A DNA stretch of 64,000 nucleotides from Apostichopus japonicus. Taxonomy: Eukaryota; Echinodermata; Holothuroidea; Aspidochirotida; Stichopodidae. Numbering within the stretch: position 1 is the first letter of the stretch; every line of letters starts with the position of its first letter. A program made the position numbers and the translations under genes. The stretch covers positions 29,348,168 to 29,412,167 of the forward strand of contig NC_092569.1 of assembly GCF_037975245.1 (NCBI RefSeq). The letters run 5' to 3'. The notes below the pieces were generated by a model. That model worked only from the letters and a program-made list of their open reading frames with translations. It was not told the origin of the DNA and did no database searches. Shown here in pieces: positions 25,001 through 34,920 of this stretch.

Positions 25001-28000
25001 ATTAAAATGTATAATGAACCAGTTCGAGGGAAAGGAGGAGCATTTCGAGAACTTGTCCCAAAAAATGTTACATTTAAACAAGTAAAGTCGATTTAAACTT
25101 TGGTAAATTCTCCTGATCACCAATTTATATGATTTGTTTGTTTTTTCTATATTCCATATCTGATTTACAGGTCAATGATCACTTACAGAGTACAACTTTC
25201 TTCCAGGAAGCATTAGATTGGCATTTTCCGCTTTTTACAGCCACTCTCGTACATGATATGCAAGCTAACGCGAGAGAACAAAGGCAATAGCCGGCTGCTT
25301 GAATAAAATGCTTTGTTGCTCAATGCAGACAGATGTTCTTTGTTCATAATATATTTTGACATAAGAACATTCCAGACATGAGTTGTAACTCATTTGTGTT
25401 TGACAGTCCATCGTAACGGGTATGGATCATAAGCTATTCTTTCTGGAATACAATTACTGTTTCTTGATACTTACCGTGCACATGAAACACTGAGATTTAA
25501 AAAGTGTCATTTTACTTGTAAGGTAAGTGCAAAGATATATACTAGTATATCTTACTAAATAAACAAGTGAAGCAGCGATGTAGAAGCTCAGCTAAGCTTC
25601 TATTTGATAAGTTTGTTTCTAGTGTTGTGCAGATATCCTGAATATCGGTTTTGGCCGATATCCGATATTACAATCCCAATATCGGCCCATATGCCGATAT
25701 TTTAAACAGCAATAATGATGGTCAAAATACACGTTAAGTCTTGCTTCAATACATACAGTATCATAATTATAATCGACTGTCGTAAGTTATTGTCGTTTTC
25801 ACAACTCAAACGCAGTAACAGCTTGTTTACCTCTCATTTGCAGAAAAAAAGGCATATTTTATAACATGTTTCCTATCCTAAATAAACGATTATATTTCCC
25901 ACCAAGTTGATATGCATGAAATTGTGTGCTATCATTTGTTGTGTGTAAAAACAGAAGCCTATCCTTCCTGTTTCTTCTGTTGCACTATTCGTTACTCTGT
26001 TTGACCAACTATGTTCAACACTTAGGCTGCAAGTCTTATACAAACTGCCTTCAAATGGAGCCACGAATTTCTTAGCAAAAGTGACATCGTGTGATGAATA
26101 AGCTCATTTAATGTAGAAAAGACACGATCATATCCCGGCTAAGAACTTATCGGCTAAGAACAATATCGGTTTGCCATTATCGGCATTGGGCCTTAATTTT
26201 ACCGATACCGATATGCCGCCGATATCACAAACTATTATCGGCGCAACACTAGTTTTGATTGGAAATATGTTGAGCAGTTTTATCCATATTTTTGTTCGTA
26301 AGGTATAAGTCATAGGCAAAATAACGATGTCAATCCCTTATGCCTTATGCTCCTTCTTAGCAGACATAGGCCTAGTTTGTTACAATGTTAGAAATTTGTA
26401 ATTCCTCAAATGGTAACACTTTCACAAACTAACTAGAAATGTAAGACAACAATATTAAAAGCTAACTCAACAAATCCACGTGGTATAGAAAGAAGAATAA
26501 AGATTTAACATTAAAATGGTATCGTCTATAACATGATGATAATATTACATAGTGTGACATTGCTCTTGTAACAGTAGAGAAGGGTCGGAAGCAGCTTAAA
26601 CAATACATTTTTCTTGTTTGCTAATTCCGAATTATACTAATATAGACAGGTTAGAACAGCTGAGCATATTACAATTCAAATTTTATGAAATGACGATGTT
26701 ATCTGTCAAAACAAAAACATAATGTATAGCATTTCCAGTACATGAAGTGAATTTAGACAATTCTCTGAATAACCAGAATAAAACAAGCTGTAAATAATTT
26801 CTGAAATTTAACAGTTCTCTGATGTTTTCTTCTCCATCAAATTTGTGAAAATTCTTGAAAACAATGTTTTCACATGGGTCATCTTGTCAATAATTTTAAC
26901 ACGTCGAACAGGTCAAGGGTTACTTTTTGGCACAATTTAGTATCCTTCTAGAAGAATATGGCCCTCAGATACAAGTCTATGGTATCACATTTACCTAAAG
27001 TTATAAATTATCAAATCTACATAATCGAAATCATTACGTGGATTGATATGAGCTATTTAGAAGTACATATTATACTTTGCTGTTGCCAAAAGGAGTAAAG
27101 TACACGATATCATACAATCTCTACAAAGATATTGACGCTTAAAGGGGAGGGGTGGGGGTTGGGCCGGTGAGATATATTGTTATCGTCGAATATGTTATTC
27201 AGGAAGCAACGACTTACACTGTTTGAGACGTTACTGCTGTATCTTTACACAACATTGTATTTATTATCACAGATTGCTAAATATCACATGCCGTATTTTC
27301 CCTGTATAAAATGCTCGTGCGAACTATTGCCAGAACATATCATTTGGAGGGATTAATTTTGATATCTCTCAACTTATTACCATACATGGAGAAGTTAAAG
27401 GTATTTCGACAATACTTTCCAGTTTTTGCAACATGTTAGAAAAGAGACATTTAAATACAGTGTGATATATTTGATGTATAATTTTTACAAGTCTATCATC
27501 AATGTCTATTTTAAGTATTGGGAGAGTTCACTTTTGCATACTGAACTACATTACAACTTACATGTTACTGTTAAACGACAAACGAAAAATTAAGTTCTTT
27601 ACTACACCGACCAGCCACATAGAGGGAAGGTGTGAGTCGTGTGGGAAGGAGGGCGTGATGGAGGACAGCGAAGAGGGAGAGCGTGGGTGGGGATCAGTGA
27701 CTACTCCCATCGTATACATGTTATAGAGATAGAGTACATTTTCAGTAGTATATCTGGTCATTAACTATGAACGACGAAATACATGAGAATATCTTCGCGT
27801 TAGTTTTACATTTAATTTCTGTATTCAAATTGAGGCTATGAAACGTTACCTAGTTTGACACTCACAAGGAAATTTACATGATTGGAACGACTTTATGGAG
27901 CATTTTATGTGAAAATCAAGTAAACTACCCGTGATATGAGAGGTTTAAATAGAGGACCATGAATATCTGTCTTTCTCGTATCAGTTTATTTCCAGATTAT

Positions 28001-31000
28001 ACATTGCCACTAAATGAACTATTTCGCACAGTTGTAGTTTATATATGCATCAATTATTAATCCTTTAGACGATGAATAGCCTGTAATATTCCAAAATTTG
28101 ACAAAAACATCACTTTGAATTGTCATTAAAATGTTGGTAAATTGGATTATGTAAAAAAATATATATATATAAAAATGAAATATAATTTACAGTTTAGAGA
28201 TTTATCCTAACTTGAACTTCAAAAAAAAACTACTAAAGACAAAACAAGGAACTATGTTTTAAAGAGTTACTGATCAACATTACTTTGAAATTAAAATTGA
28301 AGAATATAATTATGTAAGTACAAACAACCAGCATAAGAATCATGTTAGCTTTAAGGTGTTAGAAATGTTCTCTGCATCTACACTGAGTTATTCCCCTAGG
28401 AATATGGCCTTTAGTGATTTTCTTATGATAGGGTGAAATTGTAGTTTTACTTTGTCCTAAATATGGCTTATACCTGACACTATAATGTAACAAAAGGGAT
28501 TTAATGGAAGAAAACATACAAATCTTCCGTGAAATTTGATTAATTTGATAAGGCATTTCAAATTTTTCAAACAGTTTTCTTTTTCTTACTATTTGTCTGG
28601 ATTGGTGGCACAAAGGATAAAGAAACATTCTACTACAAATTTTATTTTGACTATGATTGAAAAATTGTTTTTATCAGTAAAAATGAAATGCAATTTACAT
28701 TTTGTTGAGAAAGCTCTCGCTCCAGTTATGTTGTATTACTAATTCTCTACGTTGCTTTAACTGTTATAGATTAATCCTTATTGGAAGTAAAAAAACAAAA
28801 CAAAAAACAATAACAAAACTAAAGACAGAACAATAAACGATGTTTTAAAGAATTCCTGATCAACATAACTTTGCATTTAAAATTAAAGAGTGCAATTATT
28901 TAAGTACAAACAGCCAGAATAAGAATCAGGTTATTTTTAAACTGTTAAAATGTTCTCGGCTTGTACACTGAATTATTTCCCTATTAATTTAGCCTTTAGT
29001 GGTTTCTTATGATAGACTGAAGTTGTAGTTGTACTATGTCTTAGAATATGGCTTATTCTTGATACTATAATGTAACAAAAGGGATTTAATGGAAGAAAAC
29101 ATACAAATATGCCGTGATATTGATTTATTTGAAAAGAAATTTACATAGTTTTTAAACAGTTTTCTTTTTCTAACCTCATGTCGGTATTGACGGCACAAAG
29201 ACTAAAGAAAACGATTTGTATTTAGACTATGACTTTAAACATATAACTATTATCCACCTTTAAAATTCACATTGCACTGTAAAGATTGGTTTGAAACTTA
29301 AATAATTTAAACGACACAACCTAAACTAAATGTACAAAGCTAATGATTAGTTTTCATCATTCAAATGACTCGAAAAGGTAAATCAAATGTTACAAAAATG
29401 GCAATTTAAAAGCTCTCATAAAAACCCTAAACGCAGAAGTAACGCCTATGACATTAAAAAGCGCCTTTGTGGGTTTTTTTTTAATTCTATTTTATTCAAT
29501 TACAGATCGTGTAATAACAATACTATAAGAAAACAATGCTGTTACAATACTATTAGTTGTCATTACCATCACCAAATCGCTACTGCTTACTAAACTTCAA
29601 CGTTTTTGAAATTTAAAAGGCATGCGATAGAGATGTTTTTTTTTTTAAACTTTGTCGTTTCAAGTCAAATAAATGAACATGTCTTACATTTTTTTGCTCT
29701 TATGTCAATAATCTTTTAAAAAGTGCGGTTAACACAAGTGTATTTATCAAGATAAGAAAGCGGAATATTGGGATAATATTTCCTGGGAATTACTAACAAT
29801 ATAAAGCCTGAAGGAAAAAGAGAAACATGGAAAGAGAAAAATTGGAAGCTAGTCTCTACAATCGCTGTAGACATTTTTCATGATCGCGTACCATATAATT
29901 TTTGCGTGAAGGCAATTGAAAGCCACAACGTAGCATCTGAAAACAGCCGTTGCACTCACAAAAATTGTTTTTGTACTTTTCTGGCTTTGTTGAAGTATAT
30001 TTTTCTTTGATATTTCGTTCTGCTTAGTTTATTATTTTCAGCATTTAATTTCCTAAATGTCACTTTCTTTTTTTTATTTTCCATAAATTACTTTTAAATG
30101 AGATTGACGTGTTTACCAGTTAGTTTTAATGTTATTCAACCTTGTTTCATTGAACATGTACATGTACAAAATAGGGATCGTAAAATTTATGTCTTTAAAA
30201 TACATTTCAAAACATCTTTACTTTTTGTTGTAGACTATTTGTCACATAATGCTACTTAAATAACGATATTATTAACGTAATATGATGTAAGCATGTAAAG
30301 GAAGTAACATTTAGGTGCTCTTAAGAAATTGTAAAGCTGCAAATGTTAGGTTTGGATGATAGTTTATAGCAATATTATCACACTTAAAACTGAGCATTGC
30401 TTTGAATGTGATTAAACCTGAATCGGTCTTGCCACTCTTTTAAAGTTATACATATCTTTTGTAAAAGGATGTTCCTTATCGTTCAAAATTTTGTTCACAG
30501 TAGTTATCCAACTGTTTGACTATTTGAAATGGAAGTTAATTAAACAGCTTTGTGGTTAGATTATTACATAGAAATGTTTTGCTTTTAGATTAGCCAACGC
30601 AAATTTTGCTTTAATGTATTCATAAGAATAATTTGAACAACAACAAGCAATACAGTGTCCGTTTTGGAAATCATATCAAAATAACAGACCTGACAAAGGA
30701 AGTTGCCTCTTTACAGATGGATATCAAGTTATTCGTATGTAATTTATGTCAAATATTAAAAAAGAAGCAAGGCATTTGATAAATAAAAACATTGGAAACG
30801 TTTTTACCGTACAGAGAGTACCGAGTATCACTGTATCGATAGAGAATATGATTATTGGATTTTTAACAGTGAGAAAAATGTTAACATATGAATCTACAAG
30901 TAAATGAATACAATACTTAAGTATTAAGTTTTTCCCAAAAAAAATATGGAGCATGAATTAATGAGCTAGAATAATACACATGTGAATTTAAACTCAGTAA

Positions 31001-31651
31001 TTCATAATATAAAATGAAGGAGTGTTGTAACGTATTGGTATGTATCTGTGAAAGGTAGGGTTGGCTATTGGTGGTTTTTTAAAGGATATGTGGAGAAAGA
31101 TATACTCACAGTTTGAAAAGAGACTGCTTTTTCCCGACCATATCACGAAACGTGATTTACTTTAAAAAATTGGTGTGTAGCGAAAATCGATTGAGATGTT
31201 TGAGTTAGCTTTCTTAAGTATTTTACACGTAAGCAAAGTGTAGAGAATACAGTATTTAGGCATAAGAAAACCAGTTATGACTATTTTAGCCCTTTTTTTT
31301 AACGCAATATGTGTGGTTAAATTAAAAGTCGAAACATTGTTGTCCTATCGCGAAGTTAAAAAATGTGAGTATATTTAATTGAAGGCCTTCTTATTGAATA
31401 TTATCAGGTATTTTTATCGAAGTTTTCCTACTTCTTGGAAGATGTAAACACTTCAGTTTGTCACATCATTTAATATTAACAGAGTTAGCTCAACAACACA
31501 CTAACGCAACTTATGTAACTTTAGAAACAGTCAGAAGATATTCAGTGGTAAAATACAAAATATATTTAATAATGGAAAAACTTACCTTTTCTGTTCCAAA
31601 CGAGTTCCAAATCGTCAAAACAGTCAAACAAACTTTGAAAAACTTCTCCAT
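9758..31651 (-). CDS. Paralogue A: secreted half-FReD / TIL-like / 13 EGF / FReD protein, 20 exons
   Basis: Joining 20 exons gives 4137 nt, exactly 1378 codons plus stop, with agreeing phases and no internal stop. Predicted order: signal peptide (1-22), short linker (23-33), FReD1 without its C-terminal part (about 34-169), TIL-like module (169-239), twelve 70-residue EGF repeats (240-1079), a 13th EGF fused to FReD2 (1080-1378). FReDs are known in ficolins, tenascins, FREPs and fibrinogen, where the C-terminal part binds calcium and sugars or acetyl groups. FReD2 keeps the family blocks DRDND, CAEKHQGAWW and HLNGDY. A secreted pattern-recognition or matrix role is inference. I do not recognise a named gene. 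Alternative first exons or EGF skipping are possible. Confidence 0.8.
10915..12060. repeat. Two-copy tandem repeat of about 590 bp inside the FReD2 intron of paralogue A
   Basis: The unit beginning AATAACATACTTG near 10918 recurs near 11507. The copies share TTTGATAATGATGTCATC, the TCAGACTGATCACAAA segment and a terminal AT-dinucleotide run. The paralogue B intron has only one copy. Confidence 0.65.
12300..12561 (-). CDS. Paralogue A exon 19, FReD2 middle part
   Basis: 262 nt, phase 0 to 1. It begins VIQRRSSASVDFYRIWAEYK, with GFGHPSRDHWLGN, YSLRIDLTD and SISDEADKYRLSIGSYSGNA. This is a standard FReD middle section, one codon shorter than FReD1 exon 4. Confidence 0.88.
12696..13004 (-). CDS. 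Paralogue A exon 18, EGF fused to FReD2 start
   Basis: 309 nt, phase 0 to 0. The first half is a 13th EGF (CRNNRLIDETYQC, CSAHATC, then CYCNDGYEGNGVTC). It passes without an intron into FReD2 (IPKDCYELYVSGTRSDGVYT, then VYCEMESNGGGWT). The EGF-FReD fusion within one exon is conserved in paralogues B and C. Confidence 0.88.
13581..13790 (-). CDS. Paralogue A EGF exon 12 (exon 17)
   Basis: 210 nt, phase 0 to 0. It begins EGQFHANSGCTRKSTC, with CRNNHLTDESYRC, CSEHATC and NYNGDGATC. It is the last stand-alone EGF cassette before the EGF-FReD exon. Confidence 0.86.
14382..14591 (-). CDS. Paralogue A EGF exon 11 (exon 16)
   Basis: 210 nt, phase 0 to 0. It reads CRNNRLTDESYRC with CSTHATCDTRSGVRKCYC and NYQGDGATC. 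Eight cysteines are kept. Confidence 0.85.
15171..15380 (-). CDS. Paralogue A EGF exon 10 (exon 15)
   Basis: 210 nt, phase 0 to 0. Its sequence is the same as EGF exon 7: CRNSRLVDESYQC, CSIYATC, GSALR. Parts of the flanking introns also match, so the copy event was larger than the exon. Confidence 0.85.
15952..16161 (-). CDS. Paralogue A EGF exon 9 (exon 14)
   Basis: 210 nt, phase 0 to 0. It reads CRNNRLIYESYQC and CSTHATCDTRSGVRKCYC; the tail is FVAEKGSVLR, with Glu for the usual Asp. Eight cysteines are kept. Confidence 0.85.
16750..16959 (-). CDS. Paralogue A EGF exon 8 (exon 13)
   Basis: 210 nt, phase 0 to 0. The core reads CRNNRLADESYRC, with CDRNYNGDGATC; the exon ends GSVLS. Eight cysteines are kept. 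Confidence 0.84.
17513..17722 (-). CDS. Paralogue A EGF exon 7 (exon 12)
   Basis: 210 nt, phase 0 to 0. It contains CRNSRLVDESYQC, CSIYATCDTRNDGRKC and the tail GSALR. By eye it is identical over all 210 nt to EGF exon 10 (15171-15380), three cassettes away. Confidence 0.85.
18296..18505 (-). CDS. Paralogue A EGF exon 6 (exon 11)
   Basis: 210 nt, phase 0 to 0. The core reads CRNNRLVDESYRC and the exon ends GSVLS. Eight cysteines and the NYNGDGVTC block are kept. Confidence 0.84.
19068..19277 (-). CDS. Paralogue A EGF exon 5 (exon 10)
   Basis: 210 nt, phase 0 to 0. It begins EGELYANLGCTRKSTC and contains CSEHATC and the NYQGDGVTC block. Eight cysteines are kept. Confidence 0.84.
19849..20058 (-). 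CDS. Paralogue A EGF exon 4 (exon 9)
   Basis: 210 nt, phase 0 to 0. It begins DGEF and has CNIHATC in place of CSTHATC; the tail reads GSLLR. All eight cysteines are kept. Confidence 0.84.
20634..20843 (-). CDS. Paralogue A EGF exon 3 (exon 8)
   Basis: 210 nt, phase 0 to 0. It begins NGEF, from a changed acceptor-proximal codon (ATAG then AATGGCGAG), and reads CSDHASCDTR followed by CYCDPNYEGDGVTC. Eight cysteines are kept. Confidence 0.84.
21408..21617 (-). CDS. Paralogue A EGF exon 2 (exon 7)
   Basis: 210 nt, phase 0 to 0, all eight cysteines present. Differences from its neighbours are CDKRTGVRKC instead of CDTRSGVRKC, and CIHNC instead of CTHNC at the tail. Confidence 0.85.
22207..22416 (-). 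CDS. Paralogue A EGF exon 1 (exon 6)
   Basis: 210 nt, phase 0 to 0. It encodes CRDYRLIDESYQC, then CSEHATCDTRTGVRKCYC with the NYHGDG block, then the THNC tail. Cys spacing fits an EGF-like repeat (x11, x5, x8, x1, x10) with an extra Cys pair outside it. It is the first repeat after the TIL-like module. Confidence 0.85.
22668..22879 (-). CDS. Paralogue A exon 5, TIL-like cysteine-rich module
   Basis: 212 nt, phase 1 to 0. It encodes WCPANEIFSNETCERTCEDP then a CISATSRTETEQCVCVGDYL run ending CIPRNHC. CPANE, CVC, GYLR-like and CIP..HC match the trypsin-inhibitor-like (TIL) family, but eight cysteines are seen instead of the usual ten, so one disulfide is probably missing. The last 12 residues (NCFVADKGSVLT) and the donor are the same as the tails of the EGF exons. 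Inhibitor activity is not implied. Confidence 0.82.
23462..23726 (-). CDS. Paralogue A exon 4, FReD1 middle part
   Basis: 265 nt, phase 0 to 1. It starts VLQRRRLDSVKFNRSWKDFR and includes GFGFLGSEFWIGNEKI, YQLRMDF and the FRISDEWGKYY stretch. This is the standard middle section of a FReD. Just where the C-terminal calcium/ligand part should follow, the frame passes into the TIL-like exon. Confidence 0.87.
24088..24230 (-). CDS. Paralogue A exon 3, FReD1 N-terminal part
   Basis: 143 nt, phase 1 to 0. It encodes YPRDCKEVSNTCSSIHNTSG, then a YLIKPDGYP stretch and YCNNDLDAGGWT. This is the start of a fibrinogen C-terminal domain: DC, the GVY.I.P.G block, and the C...GGWT end where FReDs usually have an intron. 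Confidence 0.85.
24895..24925 (-). CDS. Paralogue A exon 2, 31-nt microexon
   Basis: Acceptor ATTACACAG, 31 nt, donor GTAGGT. Read from phase 0 it gives VIVSAEGRSS and ends in phase 1, which is the phase exon 3 needs. The same exon is conserved at 44766-44796. Confidence 0.6.
25619..26252. mobile_element. Non-autonomous hAT-like element, deleted copy
   Basis: The ends TAGTGTTGTGC and GCGCAACACTA are imperfect terminal inverted repeats, with CCGATATCGG-type subterminal repeats at both sides. The flanking 8-mers GTTTGTTT and TTTTGATT agree at 6 of 8 positions, as an aged hAT-type target duplication would. No transposase is seen. It sits at the same site in unit B, so insertion came before the duplication. 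Confidence 0.6.
28130..29260. repeat. Two-copy tandem repeat, period about 586 bp
   Basis: TTTTAAAGAGTTACTGATCA at about 28257 and the near-identical TTTTAAAGAATTCCTGATCA at about 28843 start similar blocks, each later containing CAGTTTTCTTTTTCT. The matching place in unit B holds three copies. Confidence 0.65.
31586..31651 (-). CDS. Paralogue A exon 1, signal peptide
   Basis: ATG at 31651-31649; 22 codons, MEKFFKVCLTVLTIWNSFGT then EK, ending in phase 0 at donor GTAAGT. A basic residue, a hydrophobic core and a polar end make a short secretory signal. The copy in unit B has the same length and is nearly identical. It lies 6.7 kb upstream of exon 2. The link is supported by phase and conservation, not by transcript data. 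Confidence 0.65.
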
Positions 31652-34600
31652 TATTTCGGGTTTGTATAAATGTACGCGAAAATATATTCGATGCAGTGCA
31701 AGATGACAAATGGCACAGAGTCTCTCTATAGGGGTGATCAACTCTCTATTGAAATGACCGCAGTAGTATGGATGTCTATAAATGCCATCATTTTATTTGA
31801 AATATGATTTGGTGAACAGCTTATACAAATGTACTGCACATCTGTAGTATCCGTAGGCTTGTATGTAAAGATGACTATTCGACATGCGCAATCCAACTCA
31901 ATATTATTCAGGGCTATTTATATCTTGAACATTCAGTATATAGTACAGTAAGCTTAGGTTGTATGATGTTCAATTGTCCTTGATCCGATAATTACAGCGT
32001 AACACCTAGTGTATACTTATTGACTATCGTGCCTCTAGTTCCAAGGACAGCAAAGATATTGTAATTCAATAATAGTAAAATGTATTTTGTTTTTAAAACG
32101 AATATCAATAACGGTGGTCACTTTTATTTTATGTTACATCTAGTGTGGTTCATATTAAAGTCTTTTGTAGTTGTGACGTCAATGCTACCAAGTCGATAAT
32201 AAGAATAGGAATGATAATTTGCTTGTTCTGGTTAAGCTGCTATTATCGATATTTTTAAGAACCCTTTATGAGTGATTAATTTAAATAATTTACTTCACTT
32301 TTACTTGGAAGTCAAAATTAAAGCAGTATCGAAAGGACAGGAAGTGATACTACTAATCAGGACTTTATAACATGCATGAACTAGTACAATACATGTTATA
32401 TACCGTTAAATGTACAGTTTGATCTATTATACACTATTGATATTTATGTAAAAATATCTAATTAACTTATTTTGGAAAAGGTCGATGATTTGAAGCGGTA
32501 AGCTCTATGAACAATACTTCCTTGTTTATGATACCTACGTCACACCCTGTTTGCGGAATCGAGTGTCCTCACATCTGATTGAATAAACATGTCATCTATT
32601 TTGCTGGGCTTTGACTCAATTTTTTTAATTGACGGCAAGATTTACATCTACACTGACTGTAAATGATGAAGAAAAGCTTTTCGTCATATATATAAGATAT
32701 TGAATCGAAGAAGCTAGTTACGAATTTTGAATAGGTACTTTTATATCAGTTATTAACCTCTCTTTTAATGAAAGTTATTTATATTAGTCAGCAGGGGAGT
32801 ATCTAGAGCTTCCTTTTATGCGTAGAGCTACGTTTTAGTTGTAGCTATAAGCGGTTCATGTAACAGTTGCCCGCAGTTATCAGGGGGTCCTGAGCGTCGG
32901 TTCCCAACAGTTTTAGCCAACGGATGAAATCTGCCAGTCAGGTTTTTGGATGTATTATTAAATGAGTGCCAGCATGCCTACGACATTTTGTTATATCGCT
33001 GACAGTGGCGTAACCAGAGGTAGAAGGATGGTTGCCCCTCCCACACACACACAAAACATTTTTTTAGGGACGACAACTGGGACGGCAAAGAAAATAGCCA
33101 AAAGAGAAATAAATATCTCTCATACATAATACTTCACCGCGTGAAGGGCTTCGCAGGAGGTTTCCCTCTCTAGCTATAGGCCTACGTAGCACAGAAATAG
33201 GTTTCTCTTAACAAGTTGAGTCGATAATTGTTACATCTAGTCAAAGTTCCGTGAGTTGTATGACACTGGATTGTCTTTAATAAGAAAAAAACACATGTCC
33301 ATATGGATCACTGAGAAAGTAGATAAATTCGTATTTGTAACTGTTTTAGATTTAATATATGCAAGGCCGTAGCCACTGGGACCGCGGAAAAACAAACACG
33401 ACCTCTATTATATTTTATAACGCATTAACATAACTTTAAAGGTTCTTAACATAATGGAAATTATGGCATTAATTTCTTCTAAGCACTCTAACCGATACAA
33501 TATTATCTCAAAGGTGGGGGACACTCCCATGCCCTTAGGCCACACCCCACTGCTAAGATCCCTCCACAGGACAGAAGTCAGCACAATTTTGTGCCCCTCC
33601 GTCTAACATTTGAATTGAATTTCGTAACAGAGGGTAGAGACGTTTAATTCCCATCCAAAAAATACCAGTACACGCGGCAAGTTAACTTAGTATTGTAGTT
33701 ATGCAGAAGTACACGCACAATCTGCGAACTGTCTGAAATAGTACAGTATTAGTTAATCGAACCTTGTATTGCCAATGCCAGACATATTTAAAAACAAAAT
33801 TAAATTCATACACTTTTCAACTAAAGGGATGTATTCCACGGCAGTACTTAATCTTTTAGCTAACTCTTTGTATTATATCAGACAAAAATACAGTGGAACT
33901 TTTGAGATACGTTCGGGTGAAGAAATGAAAACTTTTGATACCAGTCTAAATTTTAAAATGAAATGTCGTACTTTAAGGTTTGAGCATAGTCAGTGGAAAT
34001 TATGAAATAATGTAGTTGGAATTTTAGATAAGTCTTGATACAATACGTCAAACTGTCGAAGTATTCCTCGTCATTTCCGGGATGACTATAGTTGCTCGAA
34101 AACTTACTCTTAGAAAAATGAGTTCTCGAAGGCCTTGACTTTGGATACCATATCAGAATTTGACACCTAAAAGTTGAAACATATTTGGCAATTTTTGTTG
34201 ATGAACATGGCCCATGAAATTGTGCCGATTTCAGCTAGGCTATTCGGGCCCGAATTGGATCTACATTCCCCTTGAAAAGGAGAACTTACGCCCTGCACTT
34301 ACATTACACGTTTATATTCGTTGTTATGCATTAGGACTGGAAGTTGCGCCAAAGAATTTAGATAAGTTAACTTTACATTTTAGCCTATTTGAATCTTCAA
34401 TAATGCATGAACAAACTTACATTCAATCACATGCAGTGATAAACATTCAATATATATAATTTTTATATCCATAATTTGAGAGCGATGTAAATTTTTATCA
34501 TCTTCATATAAATGTACTAACAGTTAAAGGGGGCTAAACTTGTGGAGAAAACTCTTTAAATCCCAGCCAGTAAAAAGTAGATTTATTTACAAATCGAGGG

Positions 34601-34807
34601 ATTTGCATTGGAATGGTTATATTGATATGAACTATATCATTTATGTTACACTGCTATGTTTTCTTTAATATCATAAACAGTAATTTCCATCATTGTGTAG
34701 ACGTGGAGTTAGATTATCCATCTTATCCACCTTATCAATCTTTTAGGGTTCAGAAGTCACACTCTTTGTTTATTATTGAACTTCTTATTTTAATTTGTGG
34801 CTAATAG
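31652..34807. other. Upstream region of paralogue A, no gene seen
   Basis: This AT-rich DNA should hold the promoter of paralogue A just right of 31651. It matches 52.5-55.7 kb. I see no convincing exon. A short CAGTGGC-ended repeat lies near 33003-33380. Confidence 0.4.
33003..33380. repeat. Possible MITE with CAGTGGC ends
   Basis: The left tip CAGTGGCGTAACCAG and the right tip (reverse complement) CAGTGGCTACGGCC are partly matching. The interior includes a short CA run and C-rich stretches. The same element is at about 53850-54280 in unit B. Confidence 0.35.
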
Positions 34808-34920
34808 AGGGCAGTAGAGCTGGGGGAGAGAAGCGGAAGAGGAAGCAATGAAGGCCCAAGAGGCTATAAAACAAGCTAAGAATGCGAAAGAGAGACGAGT
34901 GGCTGAGAAGGCTGAAAAGG
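34808..34920 (+). pseudogene. Orphan coiled-coil exon, frameshifted copy
   Basis: Homologous to the exon at 55717-55828 but 113 nt instead of 112. One extra base near its start shifts the charged E/A/K/R frame. Acceptor AATAG and a GT donor remain. No downstream partner exon follows, because unit B begins about 220 bp later. It appears to have been carried along as the end of the duplicated segment. Confidence 0.6.

Larger units (their letters stand above)
25187..31585. other. Paralogue A intron 1 region, no further exon supported
   Basis: Long AT-rich DNA between the signal-peptide exon and the microexon. It contains the hAT-like element (25619-26252) and a tandem repeat near 28.1-29.3 kb. 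An exon-like segment at 25187-25294 was considered and not accepted because its phase does not fit. Confidence 0.45.

Noticed and set aside
25187-25294. Exon-like segment with a CLCSLALACISC hydrophobic stretch, a donor GTAAGT and a counterpart at 45067-45161
   Set aside because: It has no in-frame Met before the stop, its phase does not fit both exon 1 and the microexon, and the A copy has 13 extra nt relative to B, which would break any frame. The 31586-31651 signal exon fits the phases without it.
26128-26319. 63-residue minus-strand frame near 26.1-26.3 kb
   Set aside because: It overlaps the right end of the hAT-like element and has no counterpart with the same frame in unit B; no transposase motif is seen.
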